Source: Kiloniellales bacterium
Lineage (GTDB): Bacteria; Pseudomonadota; Alphaproteobacteria; Kiloniellales; JAKSDN01
Reading direction: 5' to 3'
Assembly: GCA_030064845.1 (NCBI GenBank)
Contig: JASJEC010000032.1
Location: 1 to 59,696 of the forward strand
DNA length: 59,696 nucleotides
Shown: positions 1 through 8,125 of the stretch, piece after piece
Layout of the letters: every line of letters begins with the position of its first letter
Numbering within the stretch: position 1 is the first letter of the stretch
The notes under the pieces: generated by a model
Told to the model about the DNA's origin: nothing
The model's input: only the letters and a program-made list of their open reading frames with translations
Database searches by the model: none
Program-made: the position numbers and the translations under genes

Positions 1-159
1 GTCGCAGCGCTTGATGATCTCCAGGGCGATCTGGTCGAGCTCGAAGACCCGCTCCGGCGCCTGGATGATCCACTTGTCGTGCTGCCGGTTGAACTGCAGC
101 TTGACCCCGGGCGGCAGGCGGGGCACCGATGCGCTAGAGATGGCCACGGCCTCGCTCAT
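1..159 (-). CDS. pqqD: PqqD, PQQ biosynthesis peptide chaperone (partial, 3' end outside window)
   Basis: The 53 codons present read as the N-terminal half of PqqD, with a core of LPPGVKLQFN, then a DKWIIQAPERVFELD stretch and IALEIIKRC. PqqD is a small winged-helix protein that binds the PqqA precursor peptide and delivers it to the radical SAM enzyme PqqE. The start ATG at 159 overlaps the pqqC stop in an ATGA arrangement, so translation is probably coupled. The frame is open to base 1, and the C-terminus and any pqqE lie beyond the window. Identification rests on sequence character and on position immediately after pqqC. Confidence 0.9.
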   Translation of the reverse strand, partial: MSEAVAISSASVPRLPPGVKLQFNRQHDKWIIQAPERVFELDQIALEIIKRCD

Positions 160-971
160 GGCAAGTCCTGCCGGCGGCCGCTCCCGGCCTGCCGGTCCTC
201 CGGCACGAAGGCGCCGGGCGGGATGTGCCCCGGCTCGACGTACGCGTGGTGAAGCGCGTCGAGCTGGGACCAGAGCACATCGGTCTTGAAGCGGACCGCG
301 TCGAGCACCGCCTCCTGCTCGGCCCGGGTCCGCGCCTCGCGCGTGACGTAGGCGAGGCCGAACTTGACGTCTTCCGGCGCCTCCTTGAGCCGCCGCTTGA
401 AGTAGGCGACGGTCTGCTCGTTCGCGAAGTCGTAGTGCTCCAGCAGGCCGGCGATGCGCTCTTGGTGGATCTTCGGCGCGAAGAGCTCGGTCAGCGACGA
501 GGCCACCGCCTCGAGAAGGGAGCGCTCGCGAACGAAGCGGATGTAGGCATCGACGGCGAAGCGGGTCGCCGGCAGGACCGCGCGGCAGGAGACCACCAGT
601 TCCCGGTCCAGGCCCACGCCTTCGGCTAGAACCAGCCAGCGCTCGATGCCGCCCTCGTTTCCGCCGTCTTCTGCGTTCAGGTCGCCGTCGTGCTCGGCGA
701 TCCGGTGGCGCCACTCGCGGCGCAGCTCCCGGTCGTCCGCGCGCGACATCAGCGCGGCGTCCTTCAGGGGTATGCGGCTCTGATAGTAGTAACGGTTGAG
801 CACCCAGGCCTGTACCTGTCCCCGATTCAACGCGCCGCCGTGGAGCAGCTTGTGGAACGGGTGGAGGCTGTGATAGCGCTCGGCGCCGAGCCGGTGCAGA
901 GCCGCCTCGAGTTCTGAAGGGGACAGCAGGCCTTCGGAGCCGGCTTCCCGCCTATCGGCCAACACACTCAC
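156..971 (-). CDS. pqqC: PqqC, pyrroloquinoline-quinone synthase
   Basis: Cofactor-less oxidase that performs the last step of PQQ synthesis, ring closure and eight-electron oxidation of AHQQ. The family signature region RYHSLHPFHKLLHGG followed by WVLNRYYYQSRIPLKDAALMSR and the later HQERIAGLLEHYDF is clear, and about 271 residues is close to the usual length of about 250. A longer frame opens upstream to 1007. I chose the GTG at 971 because it overlaps the pqqB stop as GTGA, the same coupling style seen at the pqqC/pqqD junction (ATGA). It is part of a pqqABCD operon read leftward. Confidence 0.95.
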   Translation of the reverse strand: MSVLADRREAGSEGLLSPSELEAALHRLGAERYHSLHPFHKLLHGGALNRGQVQAWVLNRYYYQSRIPLKDAALMSRADDRELRREWRHRIAEHDGDLNAEDGGNEGGIERWLVLAEGVGLDRELVVSCRAVLPATRFAVDAYIRFVRERSLLEAVASSLTELFAPKIHQERIAGLLEHYDFANEQTVAYFKRRLKEAPEDVKFGLAYVTREARTRAEQEAVLDAVRFKTDVLWSQLDALHHAYVEPGHIPPGAFVPEDRQAGSGRRQDLP

Positions 972-1900
972 AGTTCGATCTCCATGCCGTCGAAGGCGAT
1001 CTCCCACCCGGCCGCCTCGACCTCGGACCGTTCCAGTGAGTCCGAAAGCAGGACCGGGTTGGTGTTGTTGATGTGGAGAAAGATCTTACGCCCGACATCG
1101 AGGCGCGAGAAGGCCGCCATGGTCCCGTCCGACCCGGCCATGCTCAGGTGGCCCATGCGCTGCCCGGTCTTGACGCCGGCGCCCTGGCGCAGCATTTCGT
1201 CGTCGCGCCACAGCGTGCCGTCGAAAAGAACCAGCGGCGCGTCCCGGAGCCGTTCGCCCAGATCGGGCGGCAGCGCGGCGCAGCCGGGGATGTAGTAGAA
1301 GAAGCTGCCGCGCTCGGCATCGGACAGCCTAAGACCGATCGTGTCCTCCTCGACGGTCCCGAAATCGGCGCCCGCCGAAGCATCCTCCATATAGAGCGCG
1401 ACCTTGCCGGGCACGGAGAAGGGCTCGATCTCGATGCCCGTGGCGCGGTCGTCCTTCGTCTTGATTTCCAGCGCGCCGCCCAGGCGGAGCGGCCGGCGAT
1501 CGACGAAGTCCGGGTTCAGCACGTTGAAGATCGGGTTACCGGCCAGAACGTCGAGCACCCGGCCGGTCGCATAGACCGCGAGAGGATGACGCTCGCGCAG
1601 GGTCAGGAGGCCGGCGACGTGATCGACGTCGCCGTTGGTCAGGATGACCGAGACAATCGGGCTGTGCCGCACGCCCTCCGCGGGGTGAAGCTGGTGATTG
1701 TCGTTGATCTGCTGGCGCAGGTCGGGCGAGGCGTTGAACAGGACCCAGTCCGATCCGTTCGCCGTGACCGCGATGGAAGACTGGGTCGCCGGACGCGCCG
1801 CCGGGTCGCCGGCGCGGGCCCGCTTCGACGCTTCGTTATTGCTATTCCATTGCGGAAAGCCGCCGCCAGCGGCCGCCCCCAGCACCAGAATGCGCAGCAC
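968..1900 (-). CDS. pqqB: PqqB, metallo-beta-lactamase-fold PQQ biosynthesis protein
   Basis: A 310-residue metallo-beta-lactamase-fold protein. It begins LRILVLGAAAGGGFPQWNSNN, the family's opening, with the degenerate metal-site motif TNGDVDHVAGL near residue 90 and a C-terminal HINNTNPVL segment. PqqB is thought to hydroxylate the tyrosine-derived intermediate during PQQ assembly. It lies about 210 bp after pqqA, separated by stem-loops, and overlaps pqqC by GTGA. Length and motifs are normal for the family. Confidence 0.95.
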   Translation of the reverse strand: MLRILVLGAAAGGGFPQWNSNNEASKRARAGDPAARPATQSSIAVTANGSDWVLFNASPDLRQQINDNHQLHPAEGVRHSPIVSVILTNGDVDHVAGLLTLRERHPLAVYATGRVLDVLAGNPIFNVLNPDFVDRRPLRLGGALEIKTKDDRATGIEIEPFSVPGKVALYMEDASAGADFGTVEEDTIGLRLSDAERGSFFYYIPGCAALPPDLGERLRDAPLVLFDGTLWRDDEMLRQGAGVKTGQRMGHLSMAGSDGTMAAFSRLDVGRKIFLHINNTNPVLLSDSLERSEVEAAGWEIAFDGMEIEL

Positions 1901-2041
1901 GAGTCCACCGTCGGGTTGCCGAGAAGTCTTCCAGCGCTCGGGCCGATCCAGAGGAGCGGCAGGCCGCTTCGATCGAGTGGCCGCGTCTCAGCGCAGATAC
2001 TCTGTCCCATCGTTCGCGCGGGCCGGTCTCGGACAAACGAA

Positions 2042-2118
2042 ACCCCGGAACGCGCTTCGCCTACGCAGCGTGGGCTTCCGGGGTCTTCAAGAGGCTCTAG
2101 GTCGGTTCAGCCTAGAGC
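2042..2118 (-). promoter_or_regulatory. Stem-loops between pqqA and pqqB, possible attenuator
   Basis: Two inverted repeats lie just after pqqA on its coding strand. One is an exact 8-bp repeat (GCTCTAGG at 2094-2101 and CCTAGAGC at 2111-2118) that overlaps the last pqqA codons. The other is an exact 9-bp repeat (ACCCCGGAA at 2042-2050 and TTCCGGGGT at 2076-2084). A hairpin here would fit the known excess of the pqqA message over downstream pqq genes in other bacteria. No strong T-run follows, so partial termination or RNA stabilisation are both possible. Confidence 0.6.
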
Positions 2119-2189
2119 TCGGCGCAAACGTAAGAGTTGATCTCGAGGCCTACCGAAATCTCAACGACTTGCGGAGTCTTCCAAGCCAT
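2112..2189 (-). CDS. pqqA: PqqA, PQQ precursor peptide (25 residues)
   Basis: A 25-codon gene beginning MAWKTPQVVE and containing the diagnostic Glu16 and Tyr20 in an E-x-x-x-Y arrangement (EINSY), the two residues that PqqE cross-links to form the PQQ skeleton. A good ribosome site, GGGAGGAA, precedes the ATG. It is the first gene of the pqqABCD operon and is divergent from pabB. It is short enough to be missed by length-filtered gene finders. Confidence 0.96.
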   Translation of the reverse strand: MAWKTPQVVEISVGLEINSYVCAEL

Positions 2190-2230
2190 GTCCTGTTCCT
2201 CCCATGGGCGATCGACATTGGATTGAGCAT

Positions 2231-2259
2231 AATATATTTGCGCGATCTACAAGGGTAAA
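2231..2259 (-). promoter_or_regulatory. Putative sigma70 promoter of pqqA
   Basis: On the minus strand TTTACC (2259-2254) and TATATT (2236-2231) are separated by 17 bp in an A/T-rich patch that stands out from its surroundings. The predicted transcription start, near 2224, would give a leader of about 35 nt before the pqqA ATG. The -35 box is a weak match and the -10 a good one. Confidence 0.5.
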
Positions 2260-2321
2260 GCCAATTCTCCAAGACCCGGGCCGGCCAGACCGCTTGACCC
2301 CCCGCGCAGCCGCGTCGAACA

Positions 2322-3776
2322 ATGGACTTTGCAACGGCGGTAGAAACGGAACCGGCAATGGCGGCATGTGACCTGGCGACGCGGGAGGGACTGCTCGCCG
2401 TCGAGCTGCCCTACCGGGATCCCCTCGAAGCCTTCGCCGCCTTCGCCGAAGATCCCAGCGCGGTTTTCCTGGACAGCGCCCAGACCAGCGAACGCCTCGG
2501 CCGCTATTCCTTCATCGCCGCCGAGCCGTTCCAGACCCTGACGGCGAAGAACGGCGTCGTGACCCTGGGAGACCGCCGTTTCGCCGCCGACCCCTTCGAC
2601 GTCCTGGATCAGGAACTGAGGAAGTTCCCGGTCGCGGCCCGCGAGGACCTGCCGCCGTTCCAGGGCGGCGCCGCCGGCTACTTCGGCTACGAGCTCGGGC
2701 GCCAACTCGAGGCGCTGCCGCTGCCGGCCGAGGACGACATGGCGTTCCCGGACATGGCACTGGGGTTCTTCGATACGGTGATCGCCTTCGACCATCGCGA
2801 GCGCAAGACCTGGATCCTGTCTTCCGGCTACCCGGAGCGGGCGGCAGCTGCACGGCAACAGCGCGCCGAGGCCCGGGCTGGGCGCTTCCGCGAACGCCTC
2901 GAGAGCGCCAACAAGGTGCCGGCGCCGGCCGTGCCGGCCGAGGTGGCGGTCACCGCGAACTTCTCCCGCGAAGCCTACGAGGCGGCGGTTCAGCGGGTGA
3001 TCGACTACATCCACGCCGGCGATATCTTCCAAGCGAACCTGTCCCAGCGCTTCAGCTTCGACCTGCCTGACGGGATGACGCCCCTCGATCTCTATGGCCG
3101 GCTCAGGGCCGTTAACCCCGCACCCTTCGCCGCCTATCTGCGGTTCGGCGACGTGGCCCTGGCGTCCTCCTCGCCGGAACGCTTTCTCAAGCTGCGCGGC
3201 GGCCGGGTCGAGACCCGGCCGATCAAGGGCACCCGTCCGCGCGGCCGGACGCCGCGCAGGGACGACGACCTCGCGCTCGAGCTGCTCGCGAGCGAGAAGG
3301 ACAGGGCCGAGAACGTCATGATCGTTGATCTGCTGCGTAACGACTTGTCGCGGGTCTGCCGGGACAGCAGCGTCGAGGTGCCCGAGCTCTGCGTGCTGGA
3401 ACCCTATGCCACGGTGTTCCATTTGGTCTCCACAGTGGTCGGCGAGCTGCGCCCCGGCATGACCGCCGTCGATCTGCTGATGGCCAGTTTTCCGGGCGGC
3501 TCGATCACCGGGGCGCCCAAGATCCGCGCCATGGAGATCATCGCCGAGCTGGAGCCGACCAACCGTGGGCCCTATTGCGGCGCCATCGGCTATCTGGCTT
3601 TCACGGGGGACATGGACAGCAACATCGTCATCCGCAGCTACGCGATCCGCGGACGCAACGCGACTTTCCAGGCCGGCGGCGGCATCGTGGCCGACTCCGA
3701 TCCGGCCCGGGAGTACCAGGAGACGCTGGACAAGGCCGAGGCCTTGCTGCACGCGATCTCCGCGGGCGGCCGATGA
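2322..3776 (+). CDS. pabB: Aminodeoxychorismate synthase component I
   Basis: Chorismate-utilising enzyme of 484 residues that aminates chorismate to 4-amino-4-deoxychorismate for folate synthesis, using ammonia from PabA. The signature PIKGT (Lys302) marks it as PabB rather than anthranilate synthase TrpE, which has Ala at that place. Other core motifs are SSPERFLKLRGG, DRAENVMIVDLLRNDLSRVC and the C-terminal GSITGAPKIRAMEI and QAGGGIVADSDP. It is first in a pabBAC operon and its stop overlaps the pabA start as ATGA. No strong ribosome site is visible before 2322; the ATG at 2358 is an alternative start. Confidence 0.93.
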   Translation: MDFATAVETEPAMAACDLATREGLLAVELPYRDPLEAFAAFAEDPSAVFLDSAQTSERLGRYSFIAAEPFQTLTAKNGVVTLGDRRFAADPFDVLDQELRKFPVAAREDLPPFQGGAAGYFGYELGRQLEALPLPAEDDMAFPDMALGFFDTVIAFDHRERKTWILSSGYPERAAAARQQRAEARAGRFRERLESANKVPAPAVPAEVAVTANFSREAYEAAVQRVIDYIHAGDIFQANLSQRFSFDLPDGMTPLDLYGRLRAVNPAPFAAYLRFGDVALASSSPERFLKLRGGRVETRPIKGTRPRGRTPRRDDDLALELLASEKDRAENVMIVDLLRNDLSRVCRDSSVEVPELCVLEPYATVFHLVSTVVGELRPGMTAVDLLMASFPGGSITGAPKIRAMEIIAELEPTNRGPYCGAIGYLAFTGDMDSNIVIRSYAIRGRNATFQAGGGIVADSDPAREYQETLDKAEALLHAISAGGR

Positions 3777-4381
3777 TCCTTCTGATCGACAATTACGATT
3801 CCTTCGTCCACAACCTGGCGCGCTACTTCCGCGAGCTGGGTTGCGTCACCGAGGTGCGGCGCAACGATTCCCTCACCTGCGCCGAGGTCGAAGCCCTGGC
3901 GCCTAGCCACGTCGTTCTCTCCCCCGGCCCCTGCACGCCCGACGAGGCGGGCATCTCGGTCGAGCTGGTGCGGCGCCTGGGCAGCCGTGTTCCAGTGCTC
4001 GGCGTCTGCCTGGGCCACCAGTGCATCGGCCAGGCCTACGGCGGCACGGTGACCCGGGCGCGTCGCCCGATGCACGGCAAGACCTCGCTGCTGGCCCATG
4101 ACGGCGAGGACATCTTCCAAGGCCTGCCCAATCCGCTGAGGGCCACGCGCTATCACTCGCTGATCGTCGCCGAGTCCGGTCTGCCCGGTGAGCTGCGGGT
4201 CACCGCGCGCAGCGAACAGGGCGAAATCATGGCCCTGCGACACCGGTACCATCCCGTTGTCGGGGTGCAGTTCCACCCCGAGGCGGTCCTAACCGACGGT
4301 GGCCACGAACTGCTGCGCAACTTCCTCGCTCTCGGCGGTCGCTGGGGCCGCGCGCGTCCGAAGACCGGCCGCGCCGCATGA
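3773..4381 (+). CDS. pabA: Aminodeoxychorismate synthase glutamine amidotransferase
   Basis: Class I glutamine amidotransferase of 202 residues. It opens MILLIDNYDSFVHNLARYF and carries the catalytic triad Cys79 (GVCLGHQ), His168 and Glu170 (FHPEA), with the oxyanion segment LSPGPCTP upstream. It supplies ammonia to PabB. The reading frame is open farther upstream inside pabB, but the family start is the ATG of the ATGA overlap at 3773. PabA-type subunits can also serve TrpE; the pabB and pabC neighbours favour folate use here. Confidence 0.93.
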   Translation: MILLIDNYDSFVHNLARYFRELGCVTEVRRNDSLTCAEVEALAPSHVVLSPGPCTPDEAGISVELVRRLGSRVPVLGVCLGHQCIGQAYGGTVTRARRPMHGKTSLLAHDGEDIFQGLPNPLRATRYHSLIVAESGLPGELRVTARSEQGEIMALRHRYHPVVGVQFHPEAVLTDGGHELLRNFLALGGRWGRARPKTGRAA

Positions 4382-5220
4382 TCTTCCTGAACGGCCGGCT
4401 GGTCGGCCCGCGGGACGCGCGGATCGACCCCAGGGATCGGGGCCTGCTGCTCGGCGACGGGCTGTTCGAGACACTGCTCTGCCGCTCCGGCCGGCCGCTC
4501 GACCTCGCGCCGCACTATCGCCGCCTCGCCACGGGCGCCCGCAAGCTGGGCATTCCCCTGGCGCTGACGGAGGACGAGGCCGCGCGGGCGATCGCCAACC
4601 TGCTCGACGCCGAGGCCCTGACCGACGGCACGGCCGCCCTGCGCATCACGCTCACCCGTGGCCCTGGCGCCCGCGGTCTGCTGCCGCCGCGCGACAGCAA
4701 CCCGACCGTGATGATCAGCGCCGAGGCCTGGTCCCGCCCCGTCTTAGGCCCGGCCGCCGCCGTGATCGCCGCCGGGGTCCGGCGCAACGAGCACTCGCCC
4801 TGCGCGTCCCTCAAGACGCTCAACTATCTCGACAACGTCATGGCCCGCCGGGAAGCCGAGGAACGCGGCGCCGACGAGGCGCTGATGTTGAACACGGAGG
4901 GGAGGCTGTCCTGCGGCAGCGCGAGCAACCTCTTTCTTGTGCTCGACGAGCGGCTGGCGACGCCGCCGCTCGCCGACGGCGCGCTGCCCGGCATCACCCG
5001 CGCGGCGATCCTGGAGATGGCGCCGCGGCTCGGCATTGAAGTAGAGGAACGGCCGCTGCCCGCAGAAGCCCTCGCCGCGGCCCGGGGTCTCTTCGTGACC
5101 AACAGTCTGATCGGGCTGCGGCGCGTCGCCTCGGTCGATGGCGAAGTGCTCGGCGCCGGCGACGCCGATCCGCGCGTGAGCGCGATCGAGGCCGCGCTGG
5201 AGGACGCCCGCGCTCTCTAG
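4378..5220 (+). CDS. pabC: Aminodeoxychorismate lyase (class IV aminotransferase family)
   Basis: PLP enzyme of 280 residues that releases pyruvate from aminodeoxychorismate to give p-aminobenzoate. Fold-type IV features include DRGLLLGDGLFETL near residue 20, the PLP lysine Lys146 in SLKTLNYLDNVMAR, and DEALMLNTEGRLSCGSASNLF. The family also includes branched-chain and D-amino acid aminotransferases, and the assignment to PabC relies partly on the ATGA-coupled position behind pabB and pabA. It ends 6 bp before the convergent pterin dehydratase gene. Confidence 0.88.
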   Translation: MIFLNGRLVGPRDARIDPRDRGLLLGDGLFETLLCRSGRPLDLAPHYRRLATGARKLGIPLALTEDEAARAIANLLDAEALTDGTAALRITLTRGPGARGLLPPRDSNPTVMISAEAWSRPVLGPAAAVIAAGVRRNEHSPCASLKTLNYLDNVMARREAEERGADEALMLNTEGRLSCGSASNLFLVLDERLATPPLADGALPGITRAAILEMAPRLGIEVEERPLPAEALAAARGLFVTNSLIGLRRVASVDGEVLGAGDADPRVSAIEAALEDARAL

Positions 5221-5226
5221 CTCGGG

Positions 5227-5604
5227 CTACTTGCGGTACTTGATATAGGCGAAACGCGGGTCGGACGGGGTGCCGGTGAGCGCGCCCCCTTCGAGACCGG
5301 GCTGCCAGGCGATGACCTCCTCGATCTTGCGCGCGAGCTCAAAGTCCTTGTCAGTGATCCCGTCGGCGTCGTGGGTCTGCAGGCAAACCTCGACCCAGGG
5401 GAAGGAGGCCGCGATGTCCGGATGGTGCCACGCCGCCTCGGCCAGATGGCCGACCGTGTTGATCACCATGAGCGTCCCCTTCCACCCGTGGGTCTCGTAC
5501 TTGCGCCGAATGAATCCACCTTCGAAGCGCCAGGCCGGAAGTTCCCGCGCAAGGCGGTCCGTCACCTCGGTGTCCGAGTAAACCTTTTCCTGCGACACGC
5601 TCAT
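5227..5604 (-). CDS. phhB: 4a-hydroxytetrahydrobiopterin (pterin-4a-carbinolamine) dehydratase
   Basis: A 125-residue PCD/DCoH-family protein that dehydrates 4a-hydroxytetrahydropterin and so recycles the pterin cofactor. The family motif appears as AEAAWHHPDI, preceded by KYETHGWKGTLMVINTVGHLAE. The longer open frame begins at 5733, but the family start is the ATG at 5604 (MSVSQEK). It is convergent with pabC. No phenylalanine hydroxylase is seen nearby, so the role could equally be in molybdopterin or folate-related pterin handling. Confidence 0.9.
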   Translation of the reverse strand: MSVSQEKVYSDTEVTDRLARELPAWRFEGGFIRRKYETHGWKGTLMVINTVGHLAEAAWHHPDIAASFPWVEVCLQTHDADGITDKDFELARKIEEVIAWQPGLEGGALTGTPSDPRFAYIKYRK

Positions 5605-5704
5605 CGATATCCGTCTTGCCGTTGGACGCGGTGTCTGCGCCGGTCGGAAGATTACGGTAGACGATCGGCCGGGCGCTAACAACCGCGGCCAAGAAGGCGG
5701 CGGC

Positions 5705-6478
5705 TCAGACGCCGCCGGCTGCACCACTCGCAATGTATCGCGTCGCCTCGATCACCTTTGCCAGGGCGCGGCTCGGCTTTCCCTTCGTGACGAGGTACAT
5801 GGGTTGTGTGATCGACTTGTCGGTGACCAGCGAGTAGACACGCTTGTCGACCATGCTGGCGCTGGCGACGCCCAAGGCATTGGGCACCCGGCCGACTGCG
5901 AAAATGATCTGGGGTCCGGTCTGCACGCTGTTGACCTCGGTCAACGCGTCGCCCCAATCACCGATCGTCTTCTCGACCAGCGTTCGGATGCCACCGCCCC
6001 GGTACTCGGTGATGATGTTGATGGGCTCGTCGAGGCCGCCAACCTCGCTCCAGAACCGGACTCGGCCGGCAAGGATGTCGGTTATCTGCCGCAAGCTGAG
6101 CTGCTTGATCGGGTTGGTGGGATGGACGACGAAGGCGACCCTGGTGGCGCCGATTTCATGTGCGACTAGGCTGCGCCCGTCGATGGTGCCCGGCCGTTTG
6201 GTGTTGATCTTGCGAACGACGTCGGCCAAAGGCGCCGAGATCGCCGCAAGGTCGGCATTGCCCTCGTAAAGGGCGACGACACCGCGGCTGCTACCGATCG
6301 AATTCACTCGGATGCGCCGACCGGCCCGCTTTTCGATACTTGTCTCATGGGGCGTGAGGACGGTGCTCGCCACCGTGGTCGATCCGGCGATGGTCACTTC
6401 GTTCGCTTGTGCGGTCGGCACCGCATAAACAGCAAGAAAGGCAAGCAAACAGGCGGCTTTTCGATAGCAACTACGCAT
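5705..6478 (-). CDS. PstS-like periplasmic substrate-binding protein
   Basis: A secreted 257-residue protein with a signal peptide (AACLLAFLAVYAVPTAQA) followed by the phosphate-binding-protein opening VTIAGSTTVAS and a RGVVALYEGNADLAAISAPL segment. It ends in the PBP domain with YLVTKGKPSRALAKVIEATRYI. It resembles the PstS/PBP-like domain family that binds phosphate or other oxyanions. No pstC, pstA, pstB or phoU is present, so it is an orphan. I chose the ATG at 6478, which has GAGGGGA eight bases upstream; a TTG at 6508 is also in frame. Confidence 0.8.
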   Translation of the reverse strand: MRSCYRKAACLLAFLAVYAVPTAQANEVTIAGSTTVASTVLTPHETSIEKRAGRRIRVNSIGSSRGVVALYEGNADLAAISAPLADVVRKINTKRPGTIDGRSLVAHEIGATRVAFVVHPTNPIKQLSLRQITDILAGRVRFWSEVGGLDEPINIITEYRGGGIRTLVEKTIGDWGDALTEVNSVQTGPQIIFAVGRVPNALGVASASMVDKRVYSLVTDKSITQPMYLVTKGKPSRALAKVIEATRYIASGAAGGV

Positions 6479-6726
6479 AAGCGGTGTCCCCTCAGCCAAT
6501 TGTTCCAAAGTCCTAGTGACCAGCTAGAGCCTCGGCTGTTCCCGAACCCTAGAGTGCAGTGACGACTTTATTAGAGTAATTCTTAAAAGAATTTCAAAAT
6601 TGATGGCTTAATTCCACAATATTATCTCTAACTTACATCATATTTATGTTGCCAATCAGAGTAAAAATAAAAATCTAAATCAGTAATAGTGACTTCTATT
6701 GCACGAGCACCTCGAATCTTTGCCCT
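6479..6726. other. A/T-rich intergenic region with a palindrome
   Basis: This stretch is conspicuously richer in A/T than its surroundings, especially 6560-6710, and likely holds the promoter of the leftward PstS-like gene. It contains an exact inverted repeat of 7-bp arms with a 2-nt loop (AATTCTT at 6578-6584 and AAGAATT at 6587-6593), which could be an operator. I see no Pho-box repeat and no convincing long ORF. Confidence 0.5.
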
Positions 6727-6924
6727 GTGGCGCCCTTGTTTGGACGGTCCGCGGACAAGGCTGTGGATCAGCCCCGCCGTGGAGACCGCCGTTCGACAAC
6801 AAACGGCAACATGCCTGAGCCCTTAGAATCTATCGGGCTGCCGGCGCACGATCCGAGGGTTGCCAAGGTGGCGCCCTTGCCGCCTCATGAACCCGTTCAG
6901 AAATCCGCCAAGGAAGCCGAGTGA
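6727..6924 (+). CDS. Possible small protein upstream of the VOC gene (uncertain)
   Basis: A 65-codon frame whose stop TGA (6922-6924) overlaps the start region of the following VOC gene, as expected for translational coupling. The second half (from the ATG at 6811) is proline-rich and ends HEPVQKSAKEAE. No ribosome site is visible at either possible start and I recognise no family. It may be a short real gene or chance; comparison with related genomes would settle it. Confidence 0.25.
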   Translation: MAPLFGRSADKAVDQPRRGDRRSTTNGNMPEPLESIGLPAHDPRVAKVAPLPPHEPVQKSAKEAE

Positions 6925-7280
6925 TGCAGCTATATGCGGTGCGCATTTTCGTCCGGCGGTGGCCCGAGGCCTGCGCCTTCTTTCGTGAGACTTTGGGCCT
7001 CGAGGAGCGCTTTCGCAGCGACGATTTCGGCTGGGCAGAGTACGACCTCGGCGGCCCTTGCTTCGGGCTGGAGCGGGTCGAGCCGGGCGACGCCGAGGGC
7101 GAGGCACTCGTCGGCCGCCTGGTCGGCGTCTCGCTCAGGGTCGAGGACATCGACGAGACCTATGAAACCCTGAAAGACCGCGGCGTCGTCTTCGTCTCCC
7201 CGCCGGCGAGGCAGCGCTGGGGCGGCACCCTCGCCCATTTCAAGGACCCCGACGGTAACGTCCTGACCCTGCTGGGCTGA
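6924..7280 (+). CDS. VOC (glyoxalase/bleomycin resistance) family protein
   Basis: A single-domain vicinal-oxygen-chelate protein of 118 residues. It starts MQLYAVRIFVRRWPEACAFFRETLGLEE and ends WGGTLAHFKDPDGNVLTLLG, the usual beta-alpha-beta-beta-beta pattern with the late Asp-Pro-Asp-Gly-Asn turn. The family includes lyases, dioxygenases and drug-binding proteins, and the substrate cannot be read from sequence. A ribosome site AAGGAAG lies upstream; GTG at 6921 is an equally placed alternative start. Confidence 0.85.
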   Translation: MQLYAVRIFVRRWPEACAFFRETLGLEERFRSDDFGWAEYDLGGPCFGLERVEPGDAEGEALVGRLVGVSLRVEDIDETYETLKDRGVVFVSPPARQRWGGTLAHFKDPDGNVLTLLG

Positions 7281-7315
7281 GCCGACGCCGATCGTGGGGG
7301 GATCTGAGGGATCCC

Positions 7316-8125
7316 CTACCCGCCCGGCCCGCCACGGCGCGCGATCAGGCCCCGTGCGGGATCGTAGCCGTAGATCGCCAGGCCCATGAAGACGAGGGTG
7401 CAGCCGGTCACAACCAGCAGCGCTTGCACGTTGAGCTGGCCGTAGAGGGCGAAACGGATCAGCTCGACGGCGTGGGTGAAGGGGTTGGCGTTACAGATAC
7501 GATAGAGCAGCTGGCTCGATTCCTCGATCTTCCACAGGGGATAGAGCGCCGAGGAGGCGAAGAACATCGGGAAGATGACAAAGTTCATCACGCCCGCGAA
7601 GTTCTCGAGCTGCTTGATCAGGGACGACAGGACGAGCCCAAGGGCGCCGACCATCATACCCGACAGCAGCAGCGCCGGGATCAAGGTGAGATAGCCGACG
7701 GGCGGCGGCTGGATCTCCCAGAACCAGGCGATCATGAGGAAGACGTAGACCTGGAGCAGCGATACGGCGACTCCGGCCAGCAGCTTGCAGGTGAGGAGGT
7801 AGGCCCGCGGCATGGGGCTGACCAGCAGGATGCGCATGTTGCCCATTTCCCGGTCGTAGACCATCGACAGCGACGACTGCATGCCGTTGAATAATTGGAT
7901 CATGCCGACCAGGCCCGGGGTGATGTAGACTTCGTAGAGCACGTAGGTCTCGTAGGGCGGCACGATCGAGACGCCCAGGACCGATCGGAAGCCGACCGCG
8001 AAGATGAAAAGCCAGACCAGGGGCCGGACCAGCGCCGCGACAAAGCGCTCGCGCTGGTGCAGGAAGCGCAGCGCCTCGCGCGCCACCACCCCGGCGAGGC
8101 AGCGCCAATACTGCACCGGCGTCAT
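7316..8125 (-). CDS. ABC-2 type transporter permease, PQQ-alcohol-dehydrogenase-associated type
   Basis: A 269-residue integral membrane protein of the ABC-2 export family with about six hydrophobic segments, including FVAALVRPLVWLFIFAVGF near the N-terminus, and the conserved YDREMGNMRILLVSPMPR loop. It closely resembles permeases found beside PQQ-dependent alcohol dehydrogenases (PedC-like). Its start overlaps the ATPase stop by ATGA, so the two form an exporter pair. The transported substrate is unknown. The pqq operon 5 kb to the left is consistent with a PQQ link, but no dehydrogenase is in the window. Confidence 0.85.
   Translation of the reverse strand: MTPVQYWRCLAGVVAREALRFLHQRERFVAALVRPLVWLFIFAVGFRSVLGVSIVPPYETYVLYEVYITPGLVGMIQLFNGMQSSLSMVYDREMGNMRILLVSPMPRAYLLTCKLLAGVAVSLLQVYVFLMIAWFWEIQPPPVGYLTLIPALLLSGMMVGALGLVLSSLIKQLENFAGVMNFVIFPMFFASSALYPLWKIEESSQLLYRICNANPFTHAVELIRFALYGQLNVQALLVVTGCTLVFMGLAIYGYDPARGLIARRGGPGG

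Noticed and set aside
2101-2111. CTAGAG palindrome near pqqA as another copy of the dispersed repeat
   Set aside because: Only the short CTAGAGC part is shared; the AGAGCGGATTCACATG opening and the 65-bp layout are missing.
2322-4381. Reading pabB and pabA as trpE and trpG
   Set aside because: The PIKGT lysine is the PabB signature and pabC follows directly; no other trp genes are present.
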